Part shown: one piece after another, positions 32,922 to 40,727 of the stretch
Position numbering within the stretch: the first letter of the stretch is position 1
How the letters are laid out: the number at the start of each line of letters is the position of its first letter
Assembly (NCBI GenBank): GCA_013349695.1
Contig: DUZD01000001.1
Span: 1-45,819, forward strand
From: Rhodospirillaceae bacterium
GTDB taxonomy: Bacteria > Pseudomonadota > Alphaproteobacteria > Rhodospirillales > 2-02-FULL-58-16
DNA: 45,819 bases
Direction: 5' to 3'
The notes under the pieces: model-generated
What the model saw: only the letters and a program-made list of their open reading frames with translations
Databases searched by the model: none
What the model was told of the DNA's origin: nothing
Position numbers and translations under genes: made by a program

Positions 32922-33670
32922 CCGGCCGGCCGCGCCCGGACCGTCCCCGTTGGTACGGCCGCCGCCGCGGGCATAAGCTGGGCAAGGGCCGTCAATACCT
33001 GCTCGACACTCTTTTGCCGCGGCTGAGGCTCTTGCCGCCCGAGGATGGCCTCCTCGATCCTTACTCCGTATTTCCGAAACCGCCCGAGGACATCTGGCTG
33101 GAAGTGGGTTTCGGCGGCGGCGAGCATTTCGCGGCGCAGGCGCGCGCCTATCCCGGCATTGGGTTCATCGGTTGCGAGCCCTTCGTCAATGGCGTCGCCG
33201 CTTTGCTCGCCCGCGTCGAGAGCGAGGGAATTTCCAATATCCGCATCTATGACGACGACGCGCGCCTGTTGTTCGAGCGTCTGCCCGATGCCTGCTTCGG
33301 ACGGGTTTTCATTTTATTTTCCGACCCCTGGCCCAAGAAAAGACATCGCCGGCGCCGGTTCATCGGAACCGAGACCCTGGGCGATCTGGCGCGGCTGATG
33401 AAGGACGGGGCTGAAGTGCGCTTTGCCAGCGACGACGAGGACTACGTGGCCTGGACCCTGGAACACTTCATCCGCCATTCTTGTTTTACCTGGACGGCGC
33501 GGAGGCCACGGGATTGGCGCCAGCGTCCCCACAACGGATTTGAAACCCGCTACGAAATCAAGGCGCTCTCCCGGGGGGCCAGCTGTTTCTATCTGTGCTT
33601 CATCCGCCGTTCCAGAGCGAATGGTTCCCCCCCAAAAAACGGACCGCAACGTTCCACGTTTCGACATTGA
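32918..33670 (+). CDS. trmB: tRNA (guanine-N7-)-methyltransferase
   Basis: TrmB methylates N7 of G46 in the variable loop of tRNA. From the TTG at 32918 the product is 250 residues, typical in length. It starts with the basic RPRWYGRRRGHKLGKGRQ, followed by the SAM motif DIWLEVGFGGGEHFAAQA, GFIGCEPFVNG, then the hallmark VFILFSDPWPKKRHRRRRF and the C-terminal RPHNGFETRYEIKA (tRNA-binding/catalytic TKFE-like region, here TRYE). The TTG overlaps the metK stop as TTGA, and no ATG precedes the conserved part. The last 20 residues are unconserved. metK-trmB is a common alphaproteobacterial pair. Confidence 0.94.
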   Translation: MTGRPRPDRPRWYGRRRGHKLGKGRQYLLDTLLPRLRLLPPEDGLLDPYSVFPKPPEDIWLEVGFGGGEHFAAQARAYPGIGFIGCEPFVNGVAALLARVESEGISNIRIYDDDARLLFERLPDACFGRVFILFSDPWPKKRHRRRRFIGTETLGDLARLMKDGAEVRFASDDEDYVAWTLEHFIRHSCFTWTARRPRDWRQRPHNGFETRYEIKALSRGASCFYLCFIRRSRANGSPPKNGPQRSTFRH

Positions 33671-33676
33671 AAATCC

Positions 33677-33703
33677 TTGAATTGGCGGCGCGGAAGATAT
33701 AAT
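33677..33703 (+). promoter_or_regulatory. Sigma70-like promoter of the rimP-nusA-infB operon
   Basis: TTGAAT (33677-33682) and a perfect TATAAT (33698-33703) are separated by 15 bases, slightly short. They lie in an AT-rich patch just after trmB and about 140 bases before rimP. Confidence 0.55.
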
Positions 33704-33756
33704 AAATAAAGAAAATTTGGTCTCGTTTAATTCGGAGGCTGTTTCCGGATTTGATT

Positions 33757-33786
33757 AGGCGGGCTCGCGGGCCCGCCTTTTATTTT
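33757..33786 (+). terminator. Terminator-like hairpin in the rimP leader
   Basis: AGGCGGGC (33757-33764) pairs perfectly with GCCCGCCT (33771-33778) around a six-base loop and is followed by TTTATTTT. It lies downstream of the likely promoter at 33677-33703 and upstream of rimP. It may therefore act as a leader attenuator rather than only ending trmB transcription. Confidence 0.65.
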
Positions 33787-33839
33787 GGGGCCGCATGGCT
33801 TCATCGGTTCTGGTAAGGAGAAAGGTGGAGTGAGCAGCT

Positions 33840-34328
33840 ATGGATTTGCCCGGACACATTACGCGGCTTATTCAACCGACCGTTGAGTCCATGGGCTTCG
33901 ACATTTTGCGGGTGAGAATATCCGGACGGCAGAGGCGGCGGTTGCAAGTCATAGCGGAACGGCAAGACGGCAAGGCGATAATGGTCGATGACTGCGCCGA
34001 CATCAGCCGCGCCATTTCCGCCTTGCTCGATGTCGAGGAGCCGATTCATGGTTCGTATATTCTTGAGGTCAGTTCGCCGGGAATCGACCGCCCGCTGGTG
34101 CGGCGCGAAGACTATCAGCGCTTCACCGGCTACGAAGCCAGAATTGAAACGAGCTGTTCGATTGGCAACCGCAGGAAATTCAAGGGCCGTTTACTCGGCA
34201 TCGAAGGAGACACCGTGCGCATCGGGGTTGACGGAAGATCCGTGGATTTGCCCTATGGAGACATCCTCCGGGCGAAACTCATGTTGACCGACGATTTGCT
34301 GGCGGCGGCCAAGGAGAGCCAAAAATAA
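33840..34328 (+). CDS. rimP: Ribosome maturation factor RimP
   Basis: RimP helps assemble the 30S subunit. The 162-residue product has the two expected domains. The N-terminal alpha/beta domain has LIQPTVESMGFDILRVRISG and ADISRAISALLDVEEPIHGS, then YILEVSSPGIDRPLVRREDY. The C-terminal SH3-like domain has FKGRLLGIEGDTVRIGVDGR, then SVDLPYGDILRAKLM. The ATG at 33840 is preceded by GGTGGAGTGAGC, a fair ribosome-binding site. The stop overlaps the nusA ATG by one base (TAATG). rimP-nusA-infB is a conserved operon. Confidence 0.95.
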   Translation: MDLPGHITRLIQPTVESMGFDILRVRISGRQRRRLQVIAERQDGKAIMVDDCADISRAISALLDVEEPIHGSYILEVSSPGIDRPLVRREDYQRFTGYEARIETSCSIGNRRKFKGRLLGIEGDTVRIGVDGRSVDLPYGDILRAKLMLTDDLLAAAKESQK

Positions 34329-35938
34329 TGACCGAAACCGTGTTGGAAACAGACGCCGTCCATGCCCGTCCGGAGCTGTTGCAAGTGGCCGAAACCGTGG
34401 CCCGCGACAAGGGAATCGAACAAGACGTTGTTCTGGAAGCCATGGAATTGGCCATTCAAAAAGCCGGGCGGTCGAAATACGGCCTTGAACACGATATCCG
34501 TGCATCCATTGACCGCAAAAGCGGCAAAATCTCGCTGGCGCGCTTTCTCGAAGTGACCGACGAGGTGGAAAACGAGGCCACCCAGATCACCCTTGCGGTG
34601 GCGCGCCAGAGCAAAGCGGACGCCAATATCGGCGATTTTCTCATTGATCCCCTGCCGCCCATCGATTTTGGACGCATCGCCGCCCAAACGGCCAAGCAGG
34701 TGATCGTCCAGAAAGTCCGCGAGGCCGAACGCACACGCCAGTACCAGGAATACAAGGACCGGGCAGGCGAAATCGTCAACGGCTTGGTTAAACGGATCGA
34801 ATACGGCAACATCATTGTCGACCTGGGCCGGGCGGAGGCGCTCTTGCGCCGTGAAGAATCGATTCCGCGCGAGCATTTTTCAAATGGCGACAGAGTGCGC
34901 GCCTACATCGTCGATGTCCGCGAGGAACAGCGTGGTCCGCAGATTTTTCTGTCACGCACCCATCCCCAGTTCATGGCCGAGCTGTTCTCCCAGGAAGTAC
35001 CGGAAATTTACGACGGCATCATCGAAATCAAGTCGGTGGCCAGGGACCCCGGCTCACGGGCCAAGATCGCCGTCGTCTCCCACGATTCCAGCATCGACCC
35101 GGTCGGCCCTTGCATCGGCATGCGCGGCTCCCGCGTCCAGGCCGTGGTCGGGGAATTGCAAGGAGAAAAAATCGACATCATCCATTGGTCTCCCGATCCC
35201 GCCACTTTTATCGTCAACGCGCTGTCGCCGGCGGAAGTGGCCAAGGTGGTGTTGGACGAAGAGGCGAGCCGCATCGAGGTAGTGGTCCCCGACGAACAGC
35301 TCAGCCTGGCCATCGGCCGGCGCGGCCAGAACGTGCGTTTAGCGTCCCAGTTGTCGGGATGGCACATAGACATCCTCACCGAGGCCGAGGAATCCGAAAG
35401 ACGGCAAGAGCAGTTCTACAGCCTCTCGCAAATGATGATTGACGCCTTGGACGTGGACGATGTCATCGCTCACCTGCTGGTGACCGAGGGGTTCTCATCG
35501 GTCGAGGAAGTGGCTTTCGTGCCGATCGACAACCTCGCCGAAATTGAAGGTTTTGACGAGGAGGTCGCCTCCGAACTCCGCGAACGGGCGCGCGCTTATC
35601 TGGCCACTCGGGACGAGGAATTGACCCGCCGCCGCGTCGAGTTGGGCGTCGCCGAAGACTTGGCCGAGCTTGAAGGGACGACGCCGGCCCTGCTGGTGGC
35701 GCTGGGAGAGCAAGGGATCAAAACGAAAGACAATCTGGCCGATCTCGCCAGCGATGAATTGCTGGAAATCGCCTCGGCTCACATCCCTTCGAAAGCGAAA
35801 GCCGACCAGTTGATCTTGGCGGCTCGCGCACATTGGTTCGAGAACGAGGAAACCGCCGCATCGGATGTCTCCTCCGATGGCGAACAGGCCGACGCCAGCG
35901 AAGACGGCGAGGCCCGGCAAACCCCGGCGAAAATTTAA
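34328..35938 (+). CDS. nusA: Transcription termination/antitermination factor NusA
   Basis: NusA binds RNA polymerase and nascent RNA, affecting pausing, termination and antitermination. The 536-residue product shows the N-terminal RNAP-binding domain (1-130), an S1 domain (about 138-205, GEIVNGLVKRIEYGNIIVDL) and two KH domains (about 205-350, with DPVGPCIGMRGSRVQAVVGE and LAIGRRGQNVRLASQLSGW). Two C-terminal helix-hairpin-helix repeats follow (EGFSSVEEVAFVPIDNLAEI and GIKTKDNLADLASDELLEIA), ending in an acidic tail. It starts directly at the rimP stop. Confidence 0.97.
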   Translation: MTETVLETDAVHARPELLQVAETVARDKGIEQDVVLEAMELAIQKAGRSKYGLEHDIRASIDRKSGKISLARFLEVTDEVENEATQITLAVARQSKADANIGDFLIDPLPPIDFGRIAAQTAKQVIVQKVREAERTRQYQEYKDRAGEIVNGLVKRIEYGNIIVDLGRAEALLRREESIPREHFSNGDRVRAYIVDVREEQRGPQIFLSRTHPQFMAELFSQEVPEIYDGIIEIKSVARDPGSRAKIAVVSHDSSIDPVGPCIGMRGSRVQAVVGELQGEKIDIIHWSPDPATFIVNALSPAEVAKVVLDEEASRIEVVVPDEQLSLAIGRRGQNVRLASQLSGWHIDILTEAEESERRQEQFYSLSQMMIDALDVDDVIAHLLVTEGFSSVEEVAFVPIDNLAEIEGFDEEVASELRERARAYLATRDEELTRRRVELGVAEDLAELEGTTPALLVALGEQGIKTKDNLADLASDELLEIASAHIPSKAKADQLILAARAHWFENEETAASDVSSDGEQADASEDGEARQTPAKI

Positions 35939-36165
35939 AGAGTCATGAAACGGCACGGGAAAAATAGGCAATGCCGATGGCCGCTTTCCGGAGCGGTGCT
36001 TTATATTGAGGGGTGACAAGGATATGATAAACACAGCCTGCCACGAGAAAACGGTTCGTCAAGGCATCGCCGGCGAAAGTCACCGCTCCGGCCGGCGGCG
36101 CCAGCCTGTATTGATGGCCGTTTGCCATGCGGCGAACTTATTAGTCGGCGATTGATCGGATTGTG
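35939..36165. other. Gap between nusA and infB (ylxR position, gene not found)
   Basis: In most alphaproteobacteria the small RNA-binding gene ylxR (DUF448) sits between nusA and infB. Here 227 bases contain only short frames without the CxxC-like RxCI...G and LxxxxKGRG features of YlxR. A small hairpin CCGCT/AGCGG (35981-35985 and 35992-35996) is seen. No promoter is evident. Confidence 0.5.
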
Positions 36166-38748
36166 ATGACCGCGACCAAGGAAAAAAGCAAGAACCAGCC
36201 TCTGAGCCTGTCCCGGCCCGGAAAGTTGGAGCTGAAGAAAACCGTCGAGACCGGCCACGTCCGGCAGAACTTTTCTCATGGCCGCTCGAAAATGGTGGCG
36301 GTCGAGGTGCGCAAAAAGCGAACCTACGCCCCCGACGCCGGCGGCAAAATGGCCGAGGTCAAGGAGAACCAGCTGCTGGGCTGGGGCGCGGCCGTCGCCG
36401 ACGCCGCCAGCCAGGAAGCCACTGAAGCCCAGCGCGCCAACCAGCATGCCTTGACCAACGAGGAAAAAGCGGTCCGCGCGCGGGCCTTGGAAGACGCCAA
36501 AAAGACCGAAAGTTTCACGCCATCAATGGACGCCGAGGATGCCGCCTTGGCGCCGCCGGCGCCGGTGGAAGCGGAAGCAGCAATCAAAACCGAAGACCAG
36601 GCCGAAGCCGTAAATGAACTCTCCGGCCAGGCCGAAGAGGCCCGCGAACAGGTCGAGGAAGGAGATGCGAAACGCCTGGAGACAGAGGAAACGCAAAAAC
36701 CCGAGGAACAAGCGAAGGCCAGCGCCAGCGCCGCCGCCAAATTGCGGGCGCGGGAGGAATTCGATAGCGAAGTCGATGAAAAGGAACGTAACAAACGAGG
36801 ACACCGCAAAGAGCGGCGCGGTCCCGGTACGGCGGCGCGCCGCGGCGAAGGCCGCCGCCGGGCGGGCAAATTGACCATTGCCGAGGCTTTGGGGGAGGGA
36901 ATGAACGAACGAACCCGCAGCCTCGCCTCCGTCAAACGCGCCCGCCAAAAGCAAAAACAGCAGTTGTTCCAGATTCAGGAAGGCCGGAAGATCGTCCGCG
37001 ACGTGGTTATCCCCGAAACCATCACCGTGCAGGAACTCGCCAACCGCATGGCGGAGCGCGGCGCCGACGTCATCAAGGCGTTGATAAAGATGGATGTCAT
37101 GGTCGCCATCAACCAGACGATCGACGCCGACACGGCGGAATTGGTGGTCAACGAATTCGGCCACAATGCCAAACGGGTCAGCGAAGCCGACGTGGAAATC
37201 GGCATCAAAGGCCTGGAAGACGACGAAACCAGCCTCGTCTCCCGGCCCCCCGTGGTCACCGTCATGGGACATGTCGATCACGGAAAAACTTCCCTACTGG
37301 ATGCATTGCGTAATACCGATGTCGTTTTGAAGGAAGCGGGTGACATCACCCAGCACATCGGCGCCTACCAAGTGAACTTGCCGTCGGGAGACAAAATCAC
37401 TTTCATCGATACGCCAGGCCATGAAGCCTTTAGCGATATGCGCGCCCGTGGTGCCGCGGTGACCGATATTGTGGTCCTGGTGATTGCCGCCGACGATGGC
37501 ATCATGCCGCAAACCATAGAAGCCATTAACCACGCCAAAACGGCCGCGGTGCCCATCATCGTCGCCATCAACAAAATCGACAGACCCGACGCCAATGCCG
37601 AAAGGGTTCGCACCGAACTCTTGCAGCACGAAATGGTACTTGAGGAAATGGGCGGTGAAATCCTTTCCGTGGAGGTTTCCGCCAAAGAACGGACCAACCT
37701 GGACAAACTGCTAGAAACCATCCTTCTGCAAGCCGAGCTCCTCGATCTCAAAGCCAATCCAGACCGCCTGGCCGAGGGCGTGGTCATCGAATCCAGGATG
37801 GAGAGCGGCCGCGGGTCAATGGCTACCGTCCTCGTTCAACGGGGGACCCTGAGACTGGGGGATATCCTCGTCTCCGGCAGTGAATGGGGCCGTGTTCGCG
37901 CCTTGGTCGATGCTCATGGCGAGTCCCTGGCGGCGGCCGGTCCGGCCCTGCCGGTGGAGATTCAGGGATTAAACGGCACGCCCGAGGCTGGTGACGAGCT
38001 CACCGTCGTCGACAGCGAGGCCCGGGCCCGCGAGATATCCGCGTTCCGTCAGCGCCGCCAGCGTAACGCCAAGGCCAGCGTCGGCAACCGCGAAACCGTC
38101 GAGCAGATGTTTGCTCAGATCCAAGGTGACGCGGCGAAGGCATTGCCGATCGTCGTCAAGGCCGACGTCCATGGTTCTCTTGAGGCCATCATGGCGACAT
38201 TGGAAAAGCTGGCCACCGACGAGGTCAAAGTCGACGCATTGCATTGCGGTGTCGGCGGCATCAACGAATCGGACGTGACCCTGGCCCACGCCTCGCAATC
38301 GCTGATCATCGGTTTCAATGTGCGCGCAAACCACCTGGCCCGCGACGCGGCGCGGCGCGACAAGATTGAAATTCGCTATTATTCGGTCATTTACGATCTC
38401 GTCGACGACATGAAAAAGCTCCTCTCGGGCATGTTGCCGCCGAAAATCACCGAGACTTTGTTGGGTTATGCCGAAATTCTCCAGGTTTTCAGCGTTTCCA
38501 AGGTCGGCAAGGTGGCCGGTTGCATGGTCACCGAGGGCAAGGTCCGCAAAGGCGCCAAAGTGCGGCTGGTGCGAGACGACATCGTTGTTCACGAAGGCAA
38601 ACTCAGCCAGCTCAAGCGGTTCAAGAACGACGCCAAGGAGGTTAAGGAAGGAACCGAATGCGGATTGGCTTTGGCCAACTATCAGGACATCCAGGCGGGG
38701 GATAAAATCGAGTGTTTCGAAACCAAGGAAGTCGACCGGGAATTGTAA
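36166..38748 (+). CDS. infB: Translation initiation factor IF-2
   Basis: IF-2 is the GTPase that places initiator tRNA on the 30S subunit. The 860-residue protein has the alphaproteobacterial N-terminus (LSLSRPGKLELKKTVETGHV and KMVAVEVRKKRTYAP). A long charged, alanine/glutamate-rich region (about 60-245) and an IF2_N domain (ITVQELANRMAERGADVIKA) follow. The G domain has VTVMGHVDHGKTSLLDALR, DTPGHEAF and NKIDRPDAN. Domains II, III and the fMet-tRNA-binding C2 complete it. A GTG one codon before the ATG at 36166 is an alternative start. The usual ylxR gene is missing upstream. Confidence 0.97.
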   Translation: MTATKEKSKNQPLSLSRPGKLELKKTVETGHVRQNFSHGRSKMVAVEVRKKRTYAPDAGGKMAEVKENQLLGWGAAVADAASQEATEAQRANQHALTNEEKAVRARALEDAKKTESFTPSMDAEDAALAPPAPVEAEAAIKTEDQAEAVNELSGQAEEAREQVEEGDAKRLETEETQKPEEQAKASASAAAKLRAREEFDSEVDEKERNKRGHRKERRGPGTAARRGEGRRRAGKLTIAEALGEGMNERTRSLASVKRARQKQKQQLFQIQEGRKIVRDVVIPETITVQELANRMAERGADVIKALIKMDVMVAINQTIDADTAELVVNEFGHNAKRVSEADVEIGIKGLEDDETSLVSRPPVVTVMGHVDHGKTSLLDALRNTDVVLKEAGDITQHIGAYQVNLPSGDKITFIDTPGHEAFSDMRARGAAVTDIVVLVIAADDGIMPQTIEAINHAKTAAVPIIVAINKIDRPDANAERVRTELLQHEMVLEEMGGEILSVEVSAKERTNLDKLLETILLQAELLDLKANPDRLAEGVVIESRMESGRGSMATVLVQRGTLRLGDILVSGSEWGRVRALVDAHGESLAAAGPALPVEIQGLNGTPEAGDELTVVDSEARAREISAFRQRRQRNAKASVGNRETVEQMFAQIQGDAAKALPIVVKADVHGSLEAIMATLEKLATDEVKVDALHCGVGGINESDVTLAHASQSLIIGFNVRANHLARDAARRDKIEIRYYSVIYDLVDDMKKLLSGMLPPKITETLLGYAEILQVFSVSKVGKVAGCMVTEGKVRKGAKVRLVRDDIVVHEGKLSQLKRFKNDAKEVKEGTECGLALANYQDIQAGDKIECFETKEVDREL

Positions 38749-38833
38749 GGCGGGTTTTCGAATCGCCTATCACTTGGTCCGTTTGTGGCGGCCGCGTGAT
38801 GACGCGGCCATTGACCGATTTGTGGAGGGAGCA

Positions 38834-39253
38834 ATGGGAAAACGGCTACAAAGGGCTCCCAGCCAGCGCCAGCTCAGGGTTGGCGAGGAATTGCGTCACG
38901 TCCTGGCCCGGATCCTAGGACGCGGCCAAGTCCGCGATCCCGGCCTCAAGGATGTCACCGTCATCGTTACCGAAGTGCGGGTGGGCTCCGATTTACGCAC
39001 CGCCACCGTTTTCGTTATGCCTCTGGGCGGCGGCGAAATCGACGGCATGGTCGCCGCCTTGGCCCGGGCGCGGTCGTTCCTGCGCCGCGAGGTGGCTCAA
39101 ACCATCAGACTCAAATACGTTCCCGAGCTGGTTTTTTGCGGCGACCGATCCTTCGAGTACGCGGGACGCATCGACAGCCTGTTCAAGGACCCGTCGGTGG
39201 CCCGGGATCTCGGGGCGGGCACTGGCGACAAGGTAATTGGCAATGGGACGTAA
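38834..39253 (+). CDS. rbfA: Ribosome-binding factor A
   Basis: RbfA is a cold-shock 30S maturation factor that binds near helix 1 of 16S rRNA. The 139-residue product has the KH-like fold signature: RQLRVGEELRHVLARILGRG, then DPGLKDVTVIVTEVRVGSDL and RTATVFVMPLGG, with FLRREVAQTIRLKYVPELVF. A strong ribosome-binding site (GGAGGGAG) stands four bases before the ATG at 38834, which decides against the longer open frame. The 85-base gap after infB holds nothing evident. The 3' end overlaps truB by 11 bases. Confidence 0.95.
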   Translation: MGKRLQRAPSQRQLRVGEELRHVLARILGRGQVRDPGLKDVTVIVTEVRVGSDLRTATVFVMPLGGGEIDGMVAALARARSFLRREVAQTIRLKYVPELVFCGDRSFEYAGRIDSLFKDPSVARDLGAGTGDKVIGNGT

Positions 39254-40169
39254 ACGGCGCGGCAAACCGATTAACGGCTGGCTGATCATCGACAAGCCGG
39301 CGGGGCTGACGTCGGGCGCCGTCGTTGGAAAGGTGCGCAAGCTGACCGGCGCCGCCAAAGTTGGCCACGGCGGCACTCTCGATCCGCTGGCAACCGGCGT
39401 TTTGCCGATCGCCCTGGGCGAGGCCACCAAAACGGTTTCCTATGCCTTGAACGGGACCAAGGTTTATCGTTTCACCATCCGCTGGGGCGAGGCGCGCGAC
39501 ACCGACGACGCCGATGGCGAGGTAACGGCTTGCAGCACCGTCCGCCCCGCCAAGGACGAAATCAAGCAGGCTCTGGGCATGTTCACCGGCGAGATCGACC
39601 AAGTGCCGCCGATCTATTCGGCGATTAAGGTGGACGGACAGCGCGCTTATGCCCTGGCCTATGCCAAAAAGCCGGTGAACCTGGAATCCAGACCTATCCG
39701 CATTCATCGGTTCGAACTTTTGGACCAGCCCGACGCCGATCATGCCACCTTCGAGGTGACCGCCGGAAAGGGAGCTTACATGCGCGGCCTTGCCCGCGAT
39801 CTGGCCTGTCACCTGGGAACCGTCGGACACGTCGCGGCGCTTCGCCGCCTCGCCGCCGGACCATTTAGCGAAGAGCAAGCGATTCCCCTGGATAATCGTG
39901 GGGTTATGGGGCATAGTGCGGCGCTTTTTGAAAATCTGCTTCCCGTCGAGGCGGCGCTGGTCGACATCCCGGCCTTGGCCTTGACGGAAGCGGAGGCCAA
40001 GCGCCTGCATCACGGTCAGCCCATATCGGTGCTGCCAGTGGCAAATCGTTCACCCATCAGGAACGTCCCCCATGGCGCCGTCGTTTGCGCCATGGCCGGA
40101 AACAAAGCGGTGGCTTTGGCTACAATCACAGGCGGCGAGATTTGCCCCCTACGTGTCTTGAACTTGTAA
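39243..40169 (+). CDS. truB: tRNA pseudouridine-55 synthase
   Basis: TruB makes pseudouridine 55 in the T-loop of tRNAs. The 308-residue product has motif I GWLIIDKPAGLTSGAVV, then the catalytic aspartate segment KVGHGGTLDPLATGVLPIAL (about 34-55) and the binding motifs RWGEARDTDDADGEV, QVPPIYSAIKVDGQRAY and KGAYMRGLARDL. The C-terminus has a short PUA-like part. The ATG at 39243 is chosen; a TTG two codons upstream is in frame. rpsO follows after 15 bases. Confidence 0.96.
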   Translation: MGRKRRGKPINGWLIIDKPAGLTSGAVVGKVRKLTGAAKVGHGGTLDPLATGVLPIALGEATKTVSYALNGTKVYRFTIRWGEARDTDDADGEVTACSTVRPAKDEIKQALGMFTGEIDQVPPIYSAIKVDGQRAYALAYAKKPVNLESRPIRIHRFELLDQPDADHATFEVTAGKGAYMRGLARDLACHLGTVGHVAALRRLAAGPFSEEQAIPLDNRGVMGHSAALFENLLPVEAALVDIPALALTEAEAKRLHHGQPISVLPVANRSPIRNVPHGAVVCAMAGNKAVALATITGGEICPLRVLNL

Positions 40170-40184
40170 AAACCGGAGTACTCG

Positions 40185-40454
40185 ATGTCGATTGCCGCGG
40201 AGCGCAAACAGGAACTCATCAGCGAGTTCGCAACGACGAATGGCGACACGGGATCGCCCGAGGTGCAGGTGGCGATCTTGAGCGAACGGATCACCAACCT
40301 CACCGAACATTTGAAAGCCCACAACAAGGATTACCACTCGCGCCGCGGTTTGTTGATGATGGTCAGCCGGCGCCGGCGTTTGCTTGACTATCTGAAAAGA
40401 AAAAAAATTCAACGTTATGAAGGACTGCTCAAACGATTGGGCTTGCGCCGATAA
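40185..40454 (+). CDS. rpsO: 30S ribosomal protein S15
   Basis: S15 binds the three-way junction of 16S rRNA helices 20-22 early in 30S assembly. The 89-residue length is exact for the family. The sequence has the whole signature: RKQELISEFATTNGDTGSPE, then VQVAILSERITNLTEHLKAH, HSRRGLLMMVSRRRRLLDYL and YEGLLKRLGLRR. GGAG lies eight bases before the ATG at 40185. The pair rpsO-pnp is nearly universal. Confidence 0.99.
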   Translation: MSIAAERKQELISEFATTNGDTGSPEVQVAILSERITNLTEHLKAHNKDYHSRRGLLMMVSRRRRLLDYLKRKKIQRYEGLLKRLGLRR

Positions 40455-40727
40455 GAACCTTGGAGCGCATCGGGATTGATTGGAATCATTTAGTCCCGAT
40501 GCGCTCTGATTGTGGTGAGAGCCGCAATCCGCCGCGGCGGCGGGGGTTAAGCCCGCGTGGCGTTTGAACGCCGATTGATCGCATGAGTGGGATCAATCCT
40601 GAAATGCTTTAGAGCCCGCCGCCATTGTGGTGGAAGCCTTTTCCGGGACAGCCGATGGCGCATCCGGTGGCTGGAGGCAGGGAAAACCGGTCCGGGAGTC
40701 TACGTCGGTACGCTGGAAGCGAGATAG
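40455..40727. other. rpsO-pnp intergenic region with a 13-bp palindrome
   Basis: GAGCGCATCGGGA (40463-40475) and its perfect complement (40494-40506) form a 13-bp stem nine bases after the rpsO stop. The 18-base loop holds a second small pairing TGATT/AATCA. No T tract follows, so it is more likely an RNase III or stability hairpin, or a repeated palindrome, than an intrinsic terminator. In E. coli pnp is autoregulated through an RNase III-cleaved leader hairpin; the same job here is inference. The rest of the gap shows nothing clear. Confidence 0.6.

Noticed and set aside
36340..36900. A tandem repeat or foreign insert in the middle of infB
   Set aside because: It is the usual charged, alanine/glutamate-rich linker of alphaproteobacterial IF-2, with no exact repeat unit.
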